Shown here piece after piece: positions 12,639 to 25,197 of a stretch of DNA of 64,000 nt. How positions within the stretch are numbered: position 1 is the stretch's first letter; each line of letters opens with the position of its first letter. Both the position numbers and the translations under genes were made by a program. Origin of the DNA: Blepharisma japonicum (lineage: Eukaryota; Ciliophora; Heterotrichea; Heterotrichida; Blepharismidae); contig CATKHK010000050.1 in the NCBI GenBank assembly GCA_949751835.1, positions 1-64,000 of the forward strand, read 5' to 3'. Below the pieces are notes generated by a model. It did not search any database and was not told where the DNA came from. It was given only the letters and a program-made list of their open reading frames with translations.

Positions 12639-13942
12639 ATAAAAGCCTGCAAAGTTATCTCGCTGTTTCAAGTTCATCAATATATTGCTAAATTCAATTT
12701 CAATGTCAGAATGAGCAGATTTTTAATGGGTAAAATATGGAATTTTCTGATCAAACTCCATTATATTTACCTCAGGAAATAGTTTATTTTCAAGAGAAAA
12801 TGATTACTTCCAATATATTTTGAATGCTTTTAGTATAAACCTGTTTATTAACATCGGTAAATGCTCTAACGAAGTCCCTCTATCTTACAATATAATTCTC
12901 CTTTTAAGTTTTTTGTCTAATAGTCACAGATTTTTATCAATCAATTTATCCATAGATTTATTCAGGTTAATACTATTCATATATGTGGATTTTTTATTTA
13001 CTTAAATTTTATCAAAATTTCTCGACGAATAAAAATCTGCTATTAATTTTTAGCCTTTCACGTATTCTCTGTCTCTTTTAGTTGCAAAAGGATAACTATC
13101 TTCTAAAGATGTAAAAACGGAACTTTAGATGAATTGAATCAAATGATTTATTGCGTTCACTATATAATAAAAGATCAGGAGTAGTAGAAGGAGTCTTTTT
13201 AACACTAGGATTCAAAACTTAAGCAAATTTTGCAGAAATATTGTTTTTATGGTATTCAAATAGCGTTCTTCCATCACTTGGAGCTCTTAGGCCATTACGA
13301 AGCATAATTAATCCATAATCCCTATTATCTTCTAAATAATTTACTTTAATGCCATTAATATAAACAATAAGTCTTATATAATTTGCTAATTGCTCTCATT
13401 GTATTAATTGAAAAGTTGTTTTCTTTGTTTGCTCATACTCTTTAAATTTTTTTTTCGTCTTGCCTACTCAAAATACTTTGAAAAGCAGAAAATCTGAATA
13501 TCGATATCTATTTTAATTTTCTTCATAATTTGTATGCATTCCTTCAACACTGCTTGCTGTTTGAAAATGATTCCTGGATATTTTTAAAAATTCTTCAATG
13601 CATCTTAAATGGATACAATTCAGCCAATTCAATTGAGGGAAATTCAATAATACCTCTCTTTGTTGGGAATTAGCATCTAAAAGAAATTCAATCATTTTTA
13701 TTAGCAGATTGTACAATTATTACAGTATTTTCTTAAATAGCACAATTAGCATAAACAATGTCTTTTATGATTGAATTTAACTCTCAGCTGCTAGATCTAT
13801 AGCAATACCCTTGCAGTATATCGTTTTCTATGCTACTTTGAGAGCCGCTTGATGTCAGTTCTAGTTCCATTTACAAATTATGGTTTATTTGGCAACTAAT
13901 TAAGTCAATATCAACGATTTACAATTAAAAATATTTGATAGA
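12639..13942. repeat. Duplicated 1.3-kb decayed segment, copy B
   Basis: Second copy of 2433-3762, same orientation. The minus-strand fragment at 13513-13716 (REVLLNFPQLNWLNCIHLRC) is longer than its counterpart in copy A, and other blocks are broken at different places, so the two copies decayed independently after duplication. The encoded product is unknown. Bases 13943-14117 then return to the conserved 3' flank of the next Kelch-like gene. Confidence 0.7.
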
Positions 13943-14117
13943 CAACAAATTTTATTGATGCTAGCCAGATTGCATCACTGAAATCATGCTGATAAAACCA
14001 CCAAGAGCTGCTTATCGGGCTATTAATATTAGATATGGGCACATAATCTGTGGCATAAAATCCAAGATTTAAAAATATCCTAATAATGCGCTAAGCTTAG
14101 CTTTAGTTATTAATCTA

Positions 14118-15374
14118 TTAAATTCTTTTGACCTTTTTGCATTTCTTTTCTTTCATATCAAATTCATATAAATTATAACTGCTAAAAGCAAAATAAACTT
14201 TATTTTGCAATGAAACACTACATCCAATTAAGTCGCTATTTTCAGTTCCTGAGCTACCTATCATACTCCAGTCTCTTCATTCATGGCTTCCTTCATAAAT
14301 ATATCCGCCTGATTCTATTATATAAGCATTTTCAACATTTCCACATATAATTTTTGCCTTATTTGATTGAATGTTATGCAACTCAATGTAACTATTTTGA
14401 ATAATATCATAGCAATAGATCTTTGAGTGTTGAAAACCAGATAGTAATATTTTATTATTTTTAGCCATACATGACACAATATAGGATGGAACTGGCAAAG
14501 TATTTAAGTTTTCTCATTTGTTTTCTAATAAATTATATCTAAATGCATTATTTACAGGCGCACTTCTTGTGGATCCTCCAAATATATAAACACAGCTATT
14601 ATAATAAATAGAGCCACTGGCATACAGACTATGCTCTGCATTAACTACTTGCTTGACATTATTATTCGATTCAATAATAAATGCAGTATTTGTAATTGGA
14701 TAATTTCCATAGCAAAAAATTGAGTTTCCAGGAATTAAGCACATTGCTATATTCCGGCTTTTTGGACTATCCAATGAGATATTGAATTCAGTTGATGAGT
14801 AATCATTTAAATCCGTTTTCACAATTTTTGTGGAATTATCACGGAAAAGAATAAATCTATTTGATTCTTTTATGAAAGACTCTATTGTTAATTTCTCTTC
14901 ATTATCTATAAAGAAGTTAGACCCATTAAATACATCAAAAGAATATTTAAGGAGACTAATGGCTTTTTCTGGTTCTGAAGCCAGCATCTCATCTATTTCA
15001 GTCTTGTTAAAATTTGATATGGCTTCTGTTAGCTTTATTTCAGATATTATTTTGCGCTGCTTTTTTATAGATTCATCGAATGATTCCAATGTAGTTTTCA
15101 TTTTCTCGATAAGTTGCTTAATTTGTATTGAAAAATCTGAAACAATCTTTCTCCTTATCTCATACAAATCTGATAGCGATTTGTGAAGAAAATCAATAAG
15201 AGCTCTTTTTGTTTCTGGATTTGGTGAAGTTGTTAAGGGATCCGGAAGATGCCTAGATTTAGATGCGGTTTTTATATGAGCTGCAAGATGGATATCACAT
15301 GAATAAATAGGCGGATTTGTGCATGGGCAAACAATTTCCACATTATTTTGGCAGTGGTCTTTTCAGCACTTCAT
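14118..15374 (-). CDS. Kelch-like protein, tandem copy
   Basis: 418 aa, ATG 15374 to TAA 14118. MKCWKDHCQNNVEIVC with intact zinc ligands. The C-terminus reads VKRI rather than the usual IKTI. It is very close to the 3869-5125 copy over the first 50 residues. It sits only 126 bp downstream of the next copy (15501-16760), the tightest spacing in the array. Confidence 0.88.
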
Positions 15375-15500
15375 TTTATAAATTAATGTCCAAAATTAAT
15401 AGGCCTTGCGAATCATGATAAAGTTATAATCTGTGGCATAAAATCCAAATTTTTAAATATTGCTAGTTATATGTTAAGCTTAGCTTTAGTTATTAATCTA

Positions 15501-16760
15501 TTAAATTGTTTTGATCTTTTTGCATTTCTTTTCTTTCATATCAAATTCATATAAATTATAATTTCATAAAGCAAAATAAACTTTATTTTGCAATGAAACA
15601 CTATATCCAATAAAATTAACATTTTCAATTTCTGAGTTACCTATCGTACTCCAGTCTCTTCATTCATGGCTTCCTTCATAAATACATCCGTCTGATTCTA
15701 TTATATAAGCATTCTCATCATTTCCACATACAATTTTTGCCCTTTTTGATTGAATGCTATGCAACTCAATATAACTATTTTGAATAATATCATAGCAATA
15801 GATCTTTGAGTGTTGAAAACCAGATAGTAATATTTTATTATTTTTAGCCATACATGACACAATATAGGACGGAACTGGCAAAGGATTTAAGTTTTCTCAT
15901 TTGTTTTCTAATAAATTATATCTAAATGCATTATTTACATATGCAATCCCATTACATCCTCCAAAAATATAAACACAGCTATTATAATAAATAGATCCAC
16001 TGGCATACAGACTATGCTCTGCATTAATTACTTGTTTAAGATTATTATTCGATTCAATAATAAATGCAGCATTTGTAGGAGTTGGATAATTTCCATAGCA
16101 AAAAATTGAATTTCCAGGAATTAAGCACATTGCTATGTAATGGCTTTTTGGACTATCCAATGAGATATTGAATTCAGTTGATGGGTAATAATTTAAATCT
16201 GTTTTCACAATTTTTGTGGAATTATTACGAAAAAGGATAAATCTATTTGATTCTTTTATTAAAGGCTTTGCTGTTAATTTTCCTGTATCATCTATAAAGA
16301 AGTTAGACCCATCAAAAATATCAAAAGAATCTTTAAGGTACTTAATTGCTTCTTCTGGTTCTGAAGCCAGCATCTCATCTATTTTAGTCTTGTTAAGCAT
16401 TGATATGGCTTCTGCTAGCTTTATCTCAGATATTATTTTGCGCTGCTTTTTTATAGATTCATCGAATGATTCCAATGTAATTTTCATTTTCTCGATAAGT
16501 TGCTTAATTTGTATTGAAAAATCTGAAACAGTCTTTCTCCTTAGCTCATAAAAATCTGATAGCGATTTGTTAAGAAAATCAATAAGAGCTCTTTTTGTTT
16601 CTGGATTTGGTGAAGTTGTTAAGGGATCTGGAAGATGTCTAGATTTAGACACGGTTTTCATATGAGCTACGATATGCATATCACATGAATAAACAGGCGG
16701 ATCTTTGCATTGGCAAGCAAATTCCAACTTATTTCCACATTGGCCCTTTCAGCACTTCAT
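15501..16760 (-). CDS. Kelch-like protein, tandem copy
   Basis: 419 aa, ATG 16760 to TAA 15501, no break. Start MKCWKGQCGNKLEF; its C-Q-C-K-D linker pairs it with the 5311-6570 copy, while its propeller (MPVPSYIVSCMAKNN) matches the 14118-15374 copy. The mixed affinity suggests gene conversion between array members. Blade four has CNGIAYVNNAF. Confidence 0.87.
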
Positions 16761-17059
16761 TTTATAAGTTAATCTACAATAATTAATAGCCTAAGTAAAC
16801 TACTGATATCATTCATGGTTAATAGTATAAGTCTTGGCAATTGACTATTGTCAAGAAACCGAGAAAATAAATTTATATTCCAAGATGACAACTCAGAATT
16901 CTAGAAAAAGAAATTAAAGATGTTCAATTACAAAGAGTAACAAAATTTTAATTATTTCTAATATTTTCAACTATTTTAAAATATGAAGCGATTACCAGCT
17001 GCTGAGCTACTTATGTAACTTAATTGAATGAAAAATTTCTGTAAATTTTATATTTTTCA

Positions 17060-17604
17060 GCTCATCGCTATCCAAGATCCTTCTTAAGTCATATAATTTT
17101 ATTTGATTCCTCCAAAATGCTCTTCATTTTTTTTATTCTTCCTTCATTATCTATAAAAAATGTTGATTCATCATAAATATCTATAAAGCCCATCTATTCA
17201 CTCTCCTGGCTCCAATTCTAAAATTTTATTAACTCTATTATTATCTTCTGATATATTATCTGATGAATTAATTTGAGAAATTAACTCGCAGTGCTTTTGA
17301 ATGACTTCTTCAAAAGAATTCAATGTGATTTTTATTTTTCATTGAGGAGTTTAATTTGCGTTGATAAGTGAGAAATAGTTTCTCTCCGAAACTCGTACAA
17401 ATTTGATAGCGATTTGTTAAGATAATCAATAAGTGCCCTCTTAGTTGATAAATTTGATGAACTTGTTAAATATTCAGGATGATGCTTGGCTTTAATTTTA
17501 AGATGATCACTAATATGTAATTCGCATGAATAAATCGGAGGGTTTGTGCATGGGCATACAAAATTCACTTGATTAGCAGCACAGTTCTGTTTTCAGCATT
17601 CCAT
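17060..17604 (-). pseudogene. Truncated Kelch-like copy
   Basis: ATG at 17604 gives MECWKQNCAANQVNF with one extra residue in the zinc module. The frame breaks near 17332, after IKLLNEK, but recognisable sequence continues in other frames (FIDIYDESTFFIDNEG near 17130-17180) and fades out at about 17060. The whole propeller is missing. It groups with the 942-2201 subgroup. Confidence 0.75.
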
Positions 17605-18012
17605 TTTATTTTTATAGAAACTCAAATATTTAAAAATGAAATCTATTGCAAGAGCATAGAAATTTTATTTATCTATGAATATACTATAAAAATTATACAA
17701 AAGAGCTAAATATACAATTTAACTATTCAAAAATTTTCATAAATATTGCCTCTTTCTTCTATCAATATTTATAATTTCTATTTCTATAGCCTGCTTGGAT
17801 ATAAATAAATTCATGAATGATACCATATAGCATATTTTCATTTCACTCTCAATAATATAACCCGAGCCTGGTTTTGGCTCAGTTAATGCCAGGTCTTGAT
17901 TACCAAGTAATACAATAAGTTTATCCCTAAGGAATCTTGCTAAAATGAGACAAAGGATAATTATAAACTAATGATGCAATAAATTTAACTTTAATTATTA
18001 ATCTCGAATCTT
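17605..18012. other. Spacer between array copies
   Basis: About 400 bp of AT-rich sequence. The last 60 bases resemble the 3' flank of the family. No gene is seen. Confidence 0.4.
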
Positions 18013-19395
18013 TTAAATTGTTTTGATTTTTTTGCATTTCTTTTCTTTCATATCAAATTCATATAAATCATAACCAAGAAAACCAAAATAAACTTTATTT
18101 TGCCATGAAAATTTGCATCCAATTAGTTCACTGTTATTAATGCCTGATCTTCCTATATTACTTCAGACATTCCATTCAAGATTTCCTTCATAAATATATC
18201 CACCTGCTTCGATTACATAAGCATTTTTATCATTTCCACAGACAATTTTTCTTCACATTCCTAATTGCGTATTATGCAATTCAATGCAACTATTTTGAAT
18301 AATATTATAGCAATAAATCTTTGAGTGATCCCTGCCAGATAATAAAATTTTATTCTCTTTTGAAGAGCTTAAGTAAATATTCTAAGTTGCTGTATTATTT
18401 TTAGCCATGCACGATACAAATGTGGATGGGGCTGGCAAAGGATTTAAGATTTCTCATTTTTTTCCTAATAAATTGTATCTAAATGCATTTCTTTCATACA
18501 CACCTAGAGTCCCTGCATATCCTCCAAAAATATACACACTGTTTTCATAATAAATAGAGCCCGAAAGCCCTAAACAAAATGGAGCATTAGTTATATGCTT
18601 TACATTATTATTCGATTCAATAATAAAGGCAGCATATGCAGGAGTTGGATAATTTCCATAGCAAAAAATTGAGTTTCCAGGAATGAAGCACATTGTTATA
18701 TAATGGCTTTTTGGACTATCCAAAGAGATATTGAATTCAGTTGATGAGTAATTATTTAGATCCGTTTGCACAATTTTTGTGGTATTATCACGAAAAAAAA
18801 TAAATCTATTAGGCACTTTTTTTCTTAATTTTCCTACATCATCTATAAAGTAGTTTGACTTATCAAAAATATCAAAATTGTCTCTAAGCCGCTTGATTGC
18901 TTCTTCTGATTCTGAAGTTAGTATTTTATCTATTTTAGTCTTGCTGGTATTTGATATGACTTCTGTTATCTTTATTTTAGAAATTATTTTACGCTGCATT
19001 TTTATAAATTCGTCGAATGATTTCAATGTAATTTTCATTTTCTCATCAATTTGTTTAATTTGCATTGAAAAATCTAAAAAAGTTTTTCTCCTTAACTCAT
19101 ACAAATCTGATAGCGTCTTGCTAATAATTAAATACTGTATCTTTGGCTGATAGGATTTTTTCTTTGGTCAATTTTATTATGGGATTATCTAAACTAGCGA
19201 TTTGTAAAGGCAATCAATAAGAGCTCTTTTTGTTTCAGGATTTGGCGAAATTGTTAAGGGATCTGGAATATGCTTAGATTTAGATCCAGTTTTCATATGA
19301 GCTGCAATATGTTTATCACATGAATAAACAGGAGGATTTGTACATGGGCAAGCAAATTCCAATTTATTTTCGCAGTGGTCTTTTCAGCATTTCAT
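18013..19395 (-). CDS. Kelch-like copy interrupted by two TA-flanked insertions
   Basis: ATG 19395 (MKCWKDHCENKLEF) and TAA 18013 are both in place, but the genomic frame is interrupted twice. An 84-bp insertion lies at 19111-19194, in the K-S-L-S-D-L motif, and a 42-bp insertion at 18351-18392, in the A-K-N-N-K-I-L-L motif. Both carry in-frame TAG or TAA. Removing them exactly at their direct repeats leaves 1257 bases, that is 418 aa, the normal family length, with no other defect. So the gene is either intact after removal of the insertions or a recent pseudogene. Its zinc module is complete. Confidence 0.75.
18351..18392. mobile_element. 42-bp IES-like insertion flanked by TATT
   Basis: TATT at 18351-18354 is repeated at 18393-18396. 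Deleting one unit plus the intervening DNA rejoins the gene with the same bases seen in its siblings. Read in the host frame (minus strand) it contains TAG. The ends are not GT...AG, so it is not a usual intron. No terminal inverted repeat is visible, though an internal CTCTT/AAGAG palindrome exists. Confidence 0.6.
19111..19194. mobile_element. 84-bp IES-like insertion flanked by TAGCG
   Basis: TAGCG at 19111-19115 is repeated at 19195-19199. Excision between the repeats restores the Lys-Ser-Leu-Ser-Asp codons found in every sibling. Inside, the minus strand has in-frame TAG and two TAA codons. A precise GT...AG intron cannot give the family sequence, and it is far longer than the 15-16-nt introns seen here. 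No clear terminal inverted repeats. Confidence 0.7.
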
Positions 19396-19919
19396 TTTAT
19401 AAATTAATGGAATAATCAATAGCCTAATAATTATCTGATTTCAATGCTTAATTTATTTAATTATTTATTGAAATAATCATGAGTGTTCAAAAGTCTTGTC
19501 TTTGAAATTTGAATACATGCTGATGATTGCTTTAAGATAATTCAATGCATCTTTGAAGCGCACAACAATATTAATATTTTTTATCTAAGTGATATCCAAT
19601 GCTCTACTGCAAGTAATGCCTAGAATAAAATTAGAAAAATGACGCCCTGGAGCAAAATAATCCGCTCTCACCTGCTAACTACATTAAGCAGAGCAATATT
19701 TTCTGGAAAAAGATTCGCATTTACTTATACGAATTTTCACATTCATAACAAATAATTGTATTTAAATACAGATGTTTTCATAATTATTATGCCAAGATTC
19801 ATGATTTTGTACTAAAAGTAATAAATATTATATATGGCATAATTAGTGGCATGAAATTCAAGACTAAATATTGCTAATTATGCATCAAGCTTAACTTTAG
19901 CTATTAATCTCCTAATCTT
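19396..19919. other. Spacer between array copies
   Basis: The first 40 bases are the conserved upstream element (TATAAATTAATG on the plus strand). The rest is AT-rich with no open frame. The final 100 bases are the family 3' flank. Confidence 0.4.
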
Positions 19920-21188
19920 TTAAATTGTTAAAATTTTTTTGCATTTCTTTTCTTTCATGTCAAATTCATATAAATTATAACCGGCAAAAGCAAAATAAAC
20001 TTTATTTTGCCATGAAACTTTGCATCCAATTAATTCGTTATTTTCAGTTCCTGAGCTACCTATTGTGCTCCAGACTTTTCATTCATGGCTTCCTTCATAA
20101 ATATATCTGCCTGCTTCTATTACATAAGCATTTTTATCATTTCCACATATAATTTTTCTTCACTGTCTTGATTGAATGCTATACAGCTCAATGTAACTAT
20201 TTTGATAAATATCATAACAATAGATCTTTGAGTGTTCTCTACCAGATAGTAATATTTTATTATCTTTAACTATACATGACACAAATGAGGATTGAATTGG
20301 CAAAGGACGTAAATTTTCTCATTTGTTTTCGATTAAATAATATCTAAATGCATTATTTACATATACACTTCCAGTACATCCTCCAAAAATATAAACACAG
20401 CTATTATAATATATAGAGCCGCTGGCATACTGACTATGCTCTGCATCAATCACTTGCTTAACATTATTATTCGATTCAATAATAAATGCAGCATTTGTAG
20501 GAGTTGGATAATTTCCATAGCAAAATATTGAGTTTCCAGGAATTAAACACATTGCTATATAATGACTTTTTGGACTTTCCAATGATATATTGAATTCAGT
20601 TGATGAGTAATTATTATTTAAATCCACTTGCTCAATTTTTGTGGTATTATCACGAAAAATTATAAATTTATTTGATTCATTTATGAATGGCTCTTTTTTT
20701 GTTAATTTTCCTGTATTATCTATAAAGAAGCTTGACTCATCAAAAATATCAAAAAAATCTTTAAAGCACTTAATTGCTTCTTCTGCTTCTGAAACAAGTA
20801 TTTCATCTATTTTAGTCTTGCTAACATTTGATATGACTTCTGTCATTTTGATTTCAGAAATTATCTTTCGTTGCTTTTTTATATATTCGTCAAATGATTC
20901 CAATGCAATTTTCATTTTCTCATTAATTTGCTTAATTTGCATTGAAAAATCTAACACAGTTTTCCTCTTTAACTCATACAAATCTGATAGCGATTTGTGA
21001 AGATAAGCTATAAGAACCTTTTTTGTTTCAGGATTTGGTGAAATTGTTAAGGGATCTAAAATATGCCTAGATTTAGATGCAGTTTTCATATGAGCTGCGA
21101 TATGTATATTACATGAATAAACAGGAGGATTTGTACATGGGCAAGCAAATTCCAATTTATTTTCGCAGCAGTCTTTTCAGCATTTCAT
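19920..21188 (-). CDS. Kelch-like protein, tandem copy
   Basis: 422 aa, the longest member, ATG 21188 to TAA 19920. MKCWKDCCENKLEF has an extra Cys at position 7, next to zinc ligand Cys8. Extra residues sit in KKEPFINESN and in DLNNNYSS. The C-terminus is KILTI. TGA is Trp at residue 4 and at the family propeller positions, plus one in RQWRKI. It forms a subgroup with the 18013, 21841 and 23899 copies (QINEKMK/QLNEKMK, VDLNN). Confidence 0.87.
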
Positions 21189-21369
21189 TTTATAAATTAA
21201 TGCAACAATCAATAACCTAATAATTATGATTTTAATGTTTAATATCTTTTAATTATTCATATTTATATTTCAATAGATCGTGAGTCCTCAAAAATCTTCT
21301 CTACGAAATTTTAATTCATGTCGAGTTTTGCTTTGAGGGTATTTCAAAGCCTCTTTTAATATTGTTTAT

Positions 21370-21509
21370 CTAAGGGATCTGGAAGGTGCCTAGATCTAGA
21401 TCAGCTTTCATATGAGCACCAATATTCAAGTCGTACAAATAAATAGGAGGATTTGTGCATGGACAAGCAAATTCTAACTTATTTTCGCAGTTATCTTTCA
21501 GCATCTCAT
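21370..21509 (-). pseudogene. 5' fragment of a Kelch-like copy
   Basis: Only the first ~45 codons remain. ATG 21509 gives MRCWK, then one A is missing in the Lys-Asp codons, which shifts the frame. The zinc-module sequence and the RHLPDPL-like segment are still recognisable at DNA level. Nothing of the helical or propeller part follows. Confidence 0.65.
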
Positions 21510-21840
21510 TTTATAAATTAATATACAAAAATCAATAGCCTAAAAATTGGTTGATTCCAATGCTAATTTCTTTTAATTATTTATATTCATGATTATTTGA
21601 AAAGATCATTAATTTTCAAAATCTCATCTGTGAAGCTTGGGTCAATTTTTAACGTTTTTGTGTCAAATATACACTAAATTTCACATTCATAACAAATAAT
21701 TGTAATTAAATTAAGATGCCTTTCATGTTGATTATACCAAGCCTCATGGTTTGCTCACTAATAATATGAATATTATATAGCATGAAATCCAAAATTTAGC
21801 ATATTGCTTACTTTAGTATTAATCTCTAATAAATAATCTA
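21510..21840. other. Spacer between array copies
   Basis: AT-rich, with flanking sequence similar to other 5' and 3' flanks of the family. No gene is seen. Confidence 0.35.
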
Positions 21841-23088
21841 TTAAATTGATTTGATATATTTGCATTTCTTTTCTTTCATATCAAATTCATATAATGTGTA
21901 TGTGTGAAAAGCAAAATAAACTTTATTTTGCCATACAACTTTGCACCCAATTAATTCGGTATTTTGAGTTTTTGAGCGACCTATTGTGCTCCAGACTTTT
22001 CATTCATGATTTCCTTCATAAATATAGTCACCTGCCACTATTACATAAGCATTTTTATCATTTTCGCATATGATTTTTCTTCCTCATTGAATGGGATGCA
22101 TCTCAGTGTATCTATTTCGAATAATATCATAACAGTAGATCTTTGAGTGTTCACTACCAGATAGTAATATTTTATTATTTTTAGCAATGCAAGATACAAA
22201 TAGGGATGGAACTGGCAAAGGATTTAAATTTTCTCATTTGTTTTCTAATAAGCAATATCTAAATGCGCTTGCATATGTACTTTCTGCCCGCCCTCCAAAA
22301 ATATAGACACAGTAATTATAATAAATAGAGCCATTGAGACCCAGACTATGTTCTGCATTCATTACTTGCTTAACATTATTATTCGATTCAATAATAAATG
22401 CAGCATTTGTAGGATTTGGATAATTTCCATAGCAAAAAATTGAGTTTCCAGGAATTAAGCACATAGTTATATACATGCTTTTTGGATTATCCACTGGGAT
22501 ATTAATTTCAGTTGATGAGCAATTATTATTTAGATCCACTTGCACAATTTTTGTGGAATTTTCACGAAAAATAATAAATCTATTTGAAGGCTCTGCTTCT
22601 GTTAATTTTCCTTCATCATCTATAAAGAAGTTTGACTCATCAAAAATATCCAAAGAATCTTTAAGACATTTAACTGCTTCTTCTGGTTCTGAAGCCAATA
22701 TTTCGCCTATTATAGTCTTGCTGATATTTGATATGGTTTCTGTCATCTTTATTTCAGTAATTATTTTTAGTCGCTCTTTTATTGATTCGTCGAATGAATT
22801 CAATGTAAATTTCATTTTCTCATTAAGTTGTTTAATTTGCATTGAAAAATCTAAAACAGTTTTTCTCCTCAACTCATGCAAATCTGATAGCGATTTGTGA
22901 AGACAATCAATAAGAGCTCTTTTTGTTTCGAGATTTGGAAGAAATATTAAGGCATCTGGAATGTGCCTAAATTTTGATGCAGTTTTGGTATGAGCTACAA
23001 TGTGAATATCACATGAATAGACAGGAGGATTTGTGCAGGGGCAAGAAAACTCCAGCTTATTTTCGCAGTGGTCTTTTCAGCATCTCAT
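21841..23088 (-). CDS. Kelch-like protein, tandem copy
   Basis: 415 aa, the shortest intact member, ATG 23088 to TAA 21841. MRCWKDHCENKLEFSC keeps all zinc ligands. It has a shorter linker before the propeller (AEPSNRFIIF, lacking the FINE residues of siblings), HPIQWGRKI instead of HNIQSNKAKI, and a C-terminal KYIKSI. The several unique changes with an open frame argue that it is maintained. Confidence 0.86.
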
Positions 23089-23898
23089 TTTATAAAATAT
23101 ATGATAGTTATAATTACCTGATTTCAATAATTATTTTTTTTTACTTTTTATGCTATGATTATATTGAATAGATCTTTAGCCTTCAAAAGTATTGCCTATG
23201 AAACTTGAATCCACTCCGATGCTTTTGCTTCAAGCTTATTTCAATGCCTCTTTTTTAATTAACTGCAATATTTTTTATCTTAATCGATTCAGGATGGCAG
23301 CTGTTTAAACAGCATTCTGCTTAGCATAATCTTAAATACAAAAAATTAGAATTTAAATCTTTTTTTAATTGGATTTTCTTTTCTTTAAATCTTACAAGTT
23401 ATAAGCTCGAAAAGCAAAATAAATTTTTATTTTTTTAAACTATACATCCAAGTTAATTGTCATTCCCATATATAATTTGTATTAAAATACAGCTACATTT
23501 ATCAGGGATAAACCTTAATATTAGAGAGACATTAAGTGTTCCACTTCATTTTATACATCTTAAGAGGTCTTTAAACATTATAGTTTACCTAAGCCAATAA
23601 AAAAAAAATTAGAATAAAGATATCCTGAGATAAAATAATCACTTTCACCTACTAATTGCAGTAAACGGAGGAATATTCACTGGAAGATTCGCACCTACTT
23701 ATACACTAAATTTTCATATTCATAACAAATAATTGTAATTAAAATTAAGATCTAATTATATCAAGTCCGATGATTTGCGCTTTAAATAATAAATATATAT
23801 ATGATATATAATAAGTGGCATTATCCAAGATTTAAAATATTGCTAACTAATTATACGCTAAGCTCTATTTTATTTATTAATCTCCAATAAAGACTCTT
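23089..23898. other. Spacer with a C-terminal Kelch-like remnant
   Basis: About 810 bp. Bases 23370-23500 resemble the last propeller blade of the family on the minus strand (Asn-Lys-Val-Tyr-Phe region) but are broken. The last 130 bases are the family 3' flank. Otherwise AT-rich, with no gene. Confidence 0.45.
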
Positions 23899-25161
23899 TT
23901 AAATTTTTTTGATTTTTTTGCATTTCTTTTCTTTCATATCAAATTCATATAAATTATGATTGCAAAAAGCGAAATAAACTTTGTTTTGCCATGCTACACT
24001 GTATCCAATTAAGTCGTTATTTTCAGTTCCTGAGCTACCTATTGTATTCCAGACTTTTCATTCATGATTTCCTTCATAAATATATCCACCTGTTTCAATT
24101 ACATAAGCATTTTTATCATTTCCACATACAATTTTTCTTTTTCCTGTTTGAATGTTATGCATCTCAATGTAAATATTTTGAATAATATCATAGCAATAGA
24201 TCTTTGAGTGCTCTTTACCAGATAATAAAATTTTATTATTTTTAGCAATGCATGATACAAATGATGATTTAATGGGCAAAGGTTTTAAATTTTCTCATTT
24301 GTTTTCTAATAGATAATATCTAAATGCATTACTTACATGTGCCCTTCCTACATATCCTCCAAAAATATAAACACAGCTATTATAATATATAGAGCCGCTG
24401 ATATATAGGCTATGTTCTGCATTAATCACTTGCTTAACATTATTATTCGATTCAATAATAAATGCAGTATTTGAAGGAGTCGGATAATTTCCATAGCAAA
24501 AAATTGAGTTTCCAGGAATTAAACACATAGTTATATAATGGCTTTTTGAACAATCCAATGAGACATTAATTTCAGCTGATGAAAAATTATTTAGATCCAC
24601 TTGTACAATTTTTGTGGAATTATCACGAAAAATAATAAATCTATTTGATTCATTTATGAAAGGTTCTGTTTTTGTTAATTTTCCTACATCATCTATAAAG
24701 AAGTTTGACTCATCAAAAATATCAAAATAGCCTTTAAGGCACTTAATTGCTTTTTCTTGTTCTGAAGCCAATATTTCGTCTATTTTAGTATTTCTGGCAT
24801 TTGGTATGACTTCTGTCATCTTTATTTCAGAAATTATTTTGCGTTGTTTTTTTATAAATTCGTCAAATGATTCCAATGTAGTTTTCATTTTCTCATTAAG
24901 TTGCTTAATTTGCATTGAAAAATCTAAAACAGTTTTTCTTCTTAACTCATATAAATCTGATAGTGATTTGTAAAGGCAAGTAATAAGTGCTCTTTTTGTT
25001 TCTGAATTTTGTGAAATTATTAAGGGATTTGGAAGATGCCTCGATTTAGATGCAGTTTTCATGTGAGCACCAAGATGTGTATCGCATGAATAAACAGGAG
25101 GATTCGTGCATGGGCAAGCAAATTCCAACTTAGTTTTGCAGTGGCCTTTTCAGCATTTCAT
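23899..25161 (-). CDS. Kelch-like protein, tandem copy
   Basis: 420 aa, ATG 25161 to TAA 23899. MKCWKGHCKTKLEF; zinc ligands intact. The propeller reads PIKSSFVSCIAKNN and GKEHSKIYCYD, and the last residues are KKIKKI. It is the last full-length member toward the single-copy region. Confidence 0.88.
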
Positions 25162-25197
25162 TTTATAAATTAATGCAACAATCAATAGCCTATAATT
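25162..25197 (-). promoter_or_regulatory. Conserved upstream element of the array genes
   Basis: Directly upstream of the ATG, the sense strand reads ATTAATTTATAAA, preceded by GGCTATTGATTGTTGC. The same block stands before the copies at 11671, 19395 and 21188, and in weaker form before others. Its position next to the ATG implies a very short 5' leader, with the TATAAA-like stretch as a core promoter candidate. That role is inferred only from conservation. Confidence 0.5.

Noticed and set aside
13943-14027. Extra ~80 bp in copy B of the duplicated segment, first taken as another TA-flanked insertion
   Set aside because: No clean direct repeat bounds it, and part of it resembles flanking sequence near 10240-10270, so it is more likely a rearranged spacer.
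19111-19194. The 84-bp insertion as a spliceosomal intron
   Set aside because: GT and AG can be found near the ends, but splicing there does not rebuild the conserved codons, and known introns here are 15-16 nt.
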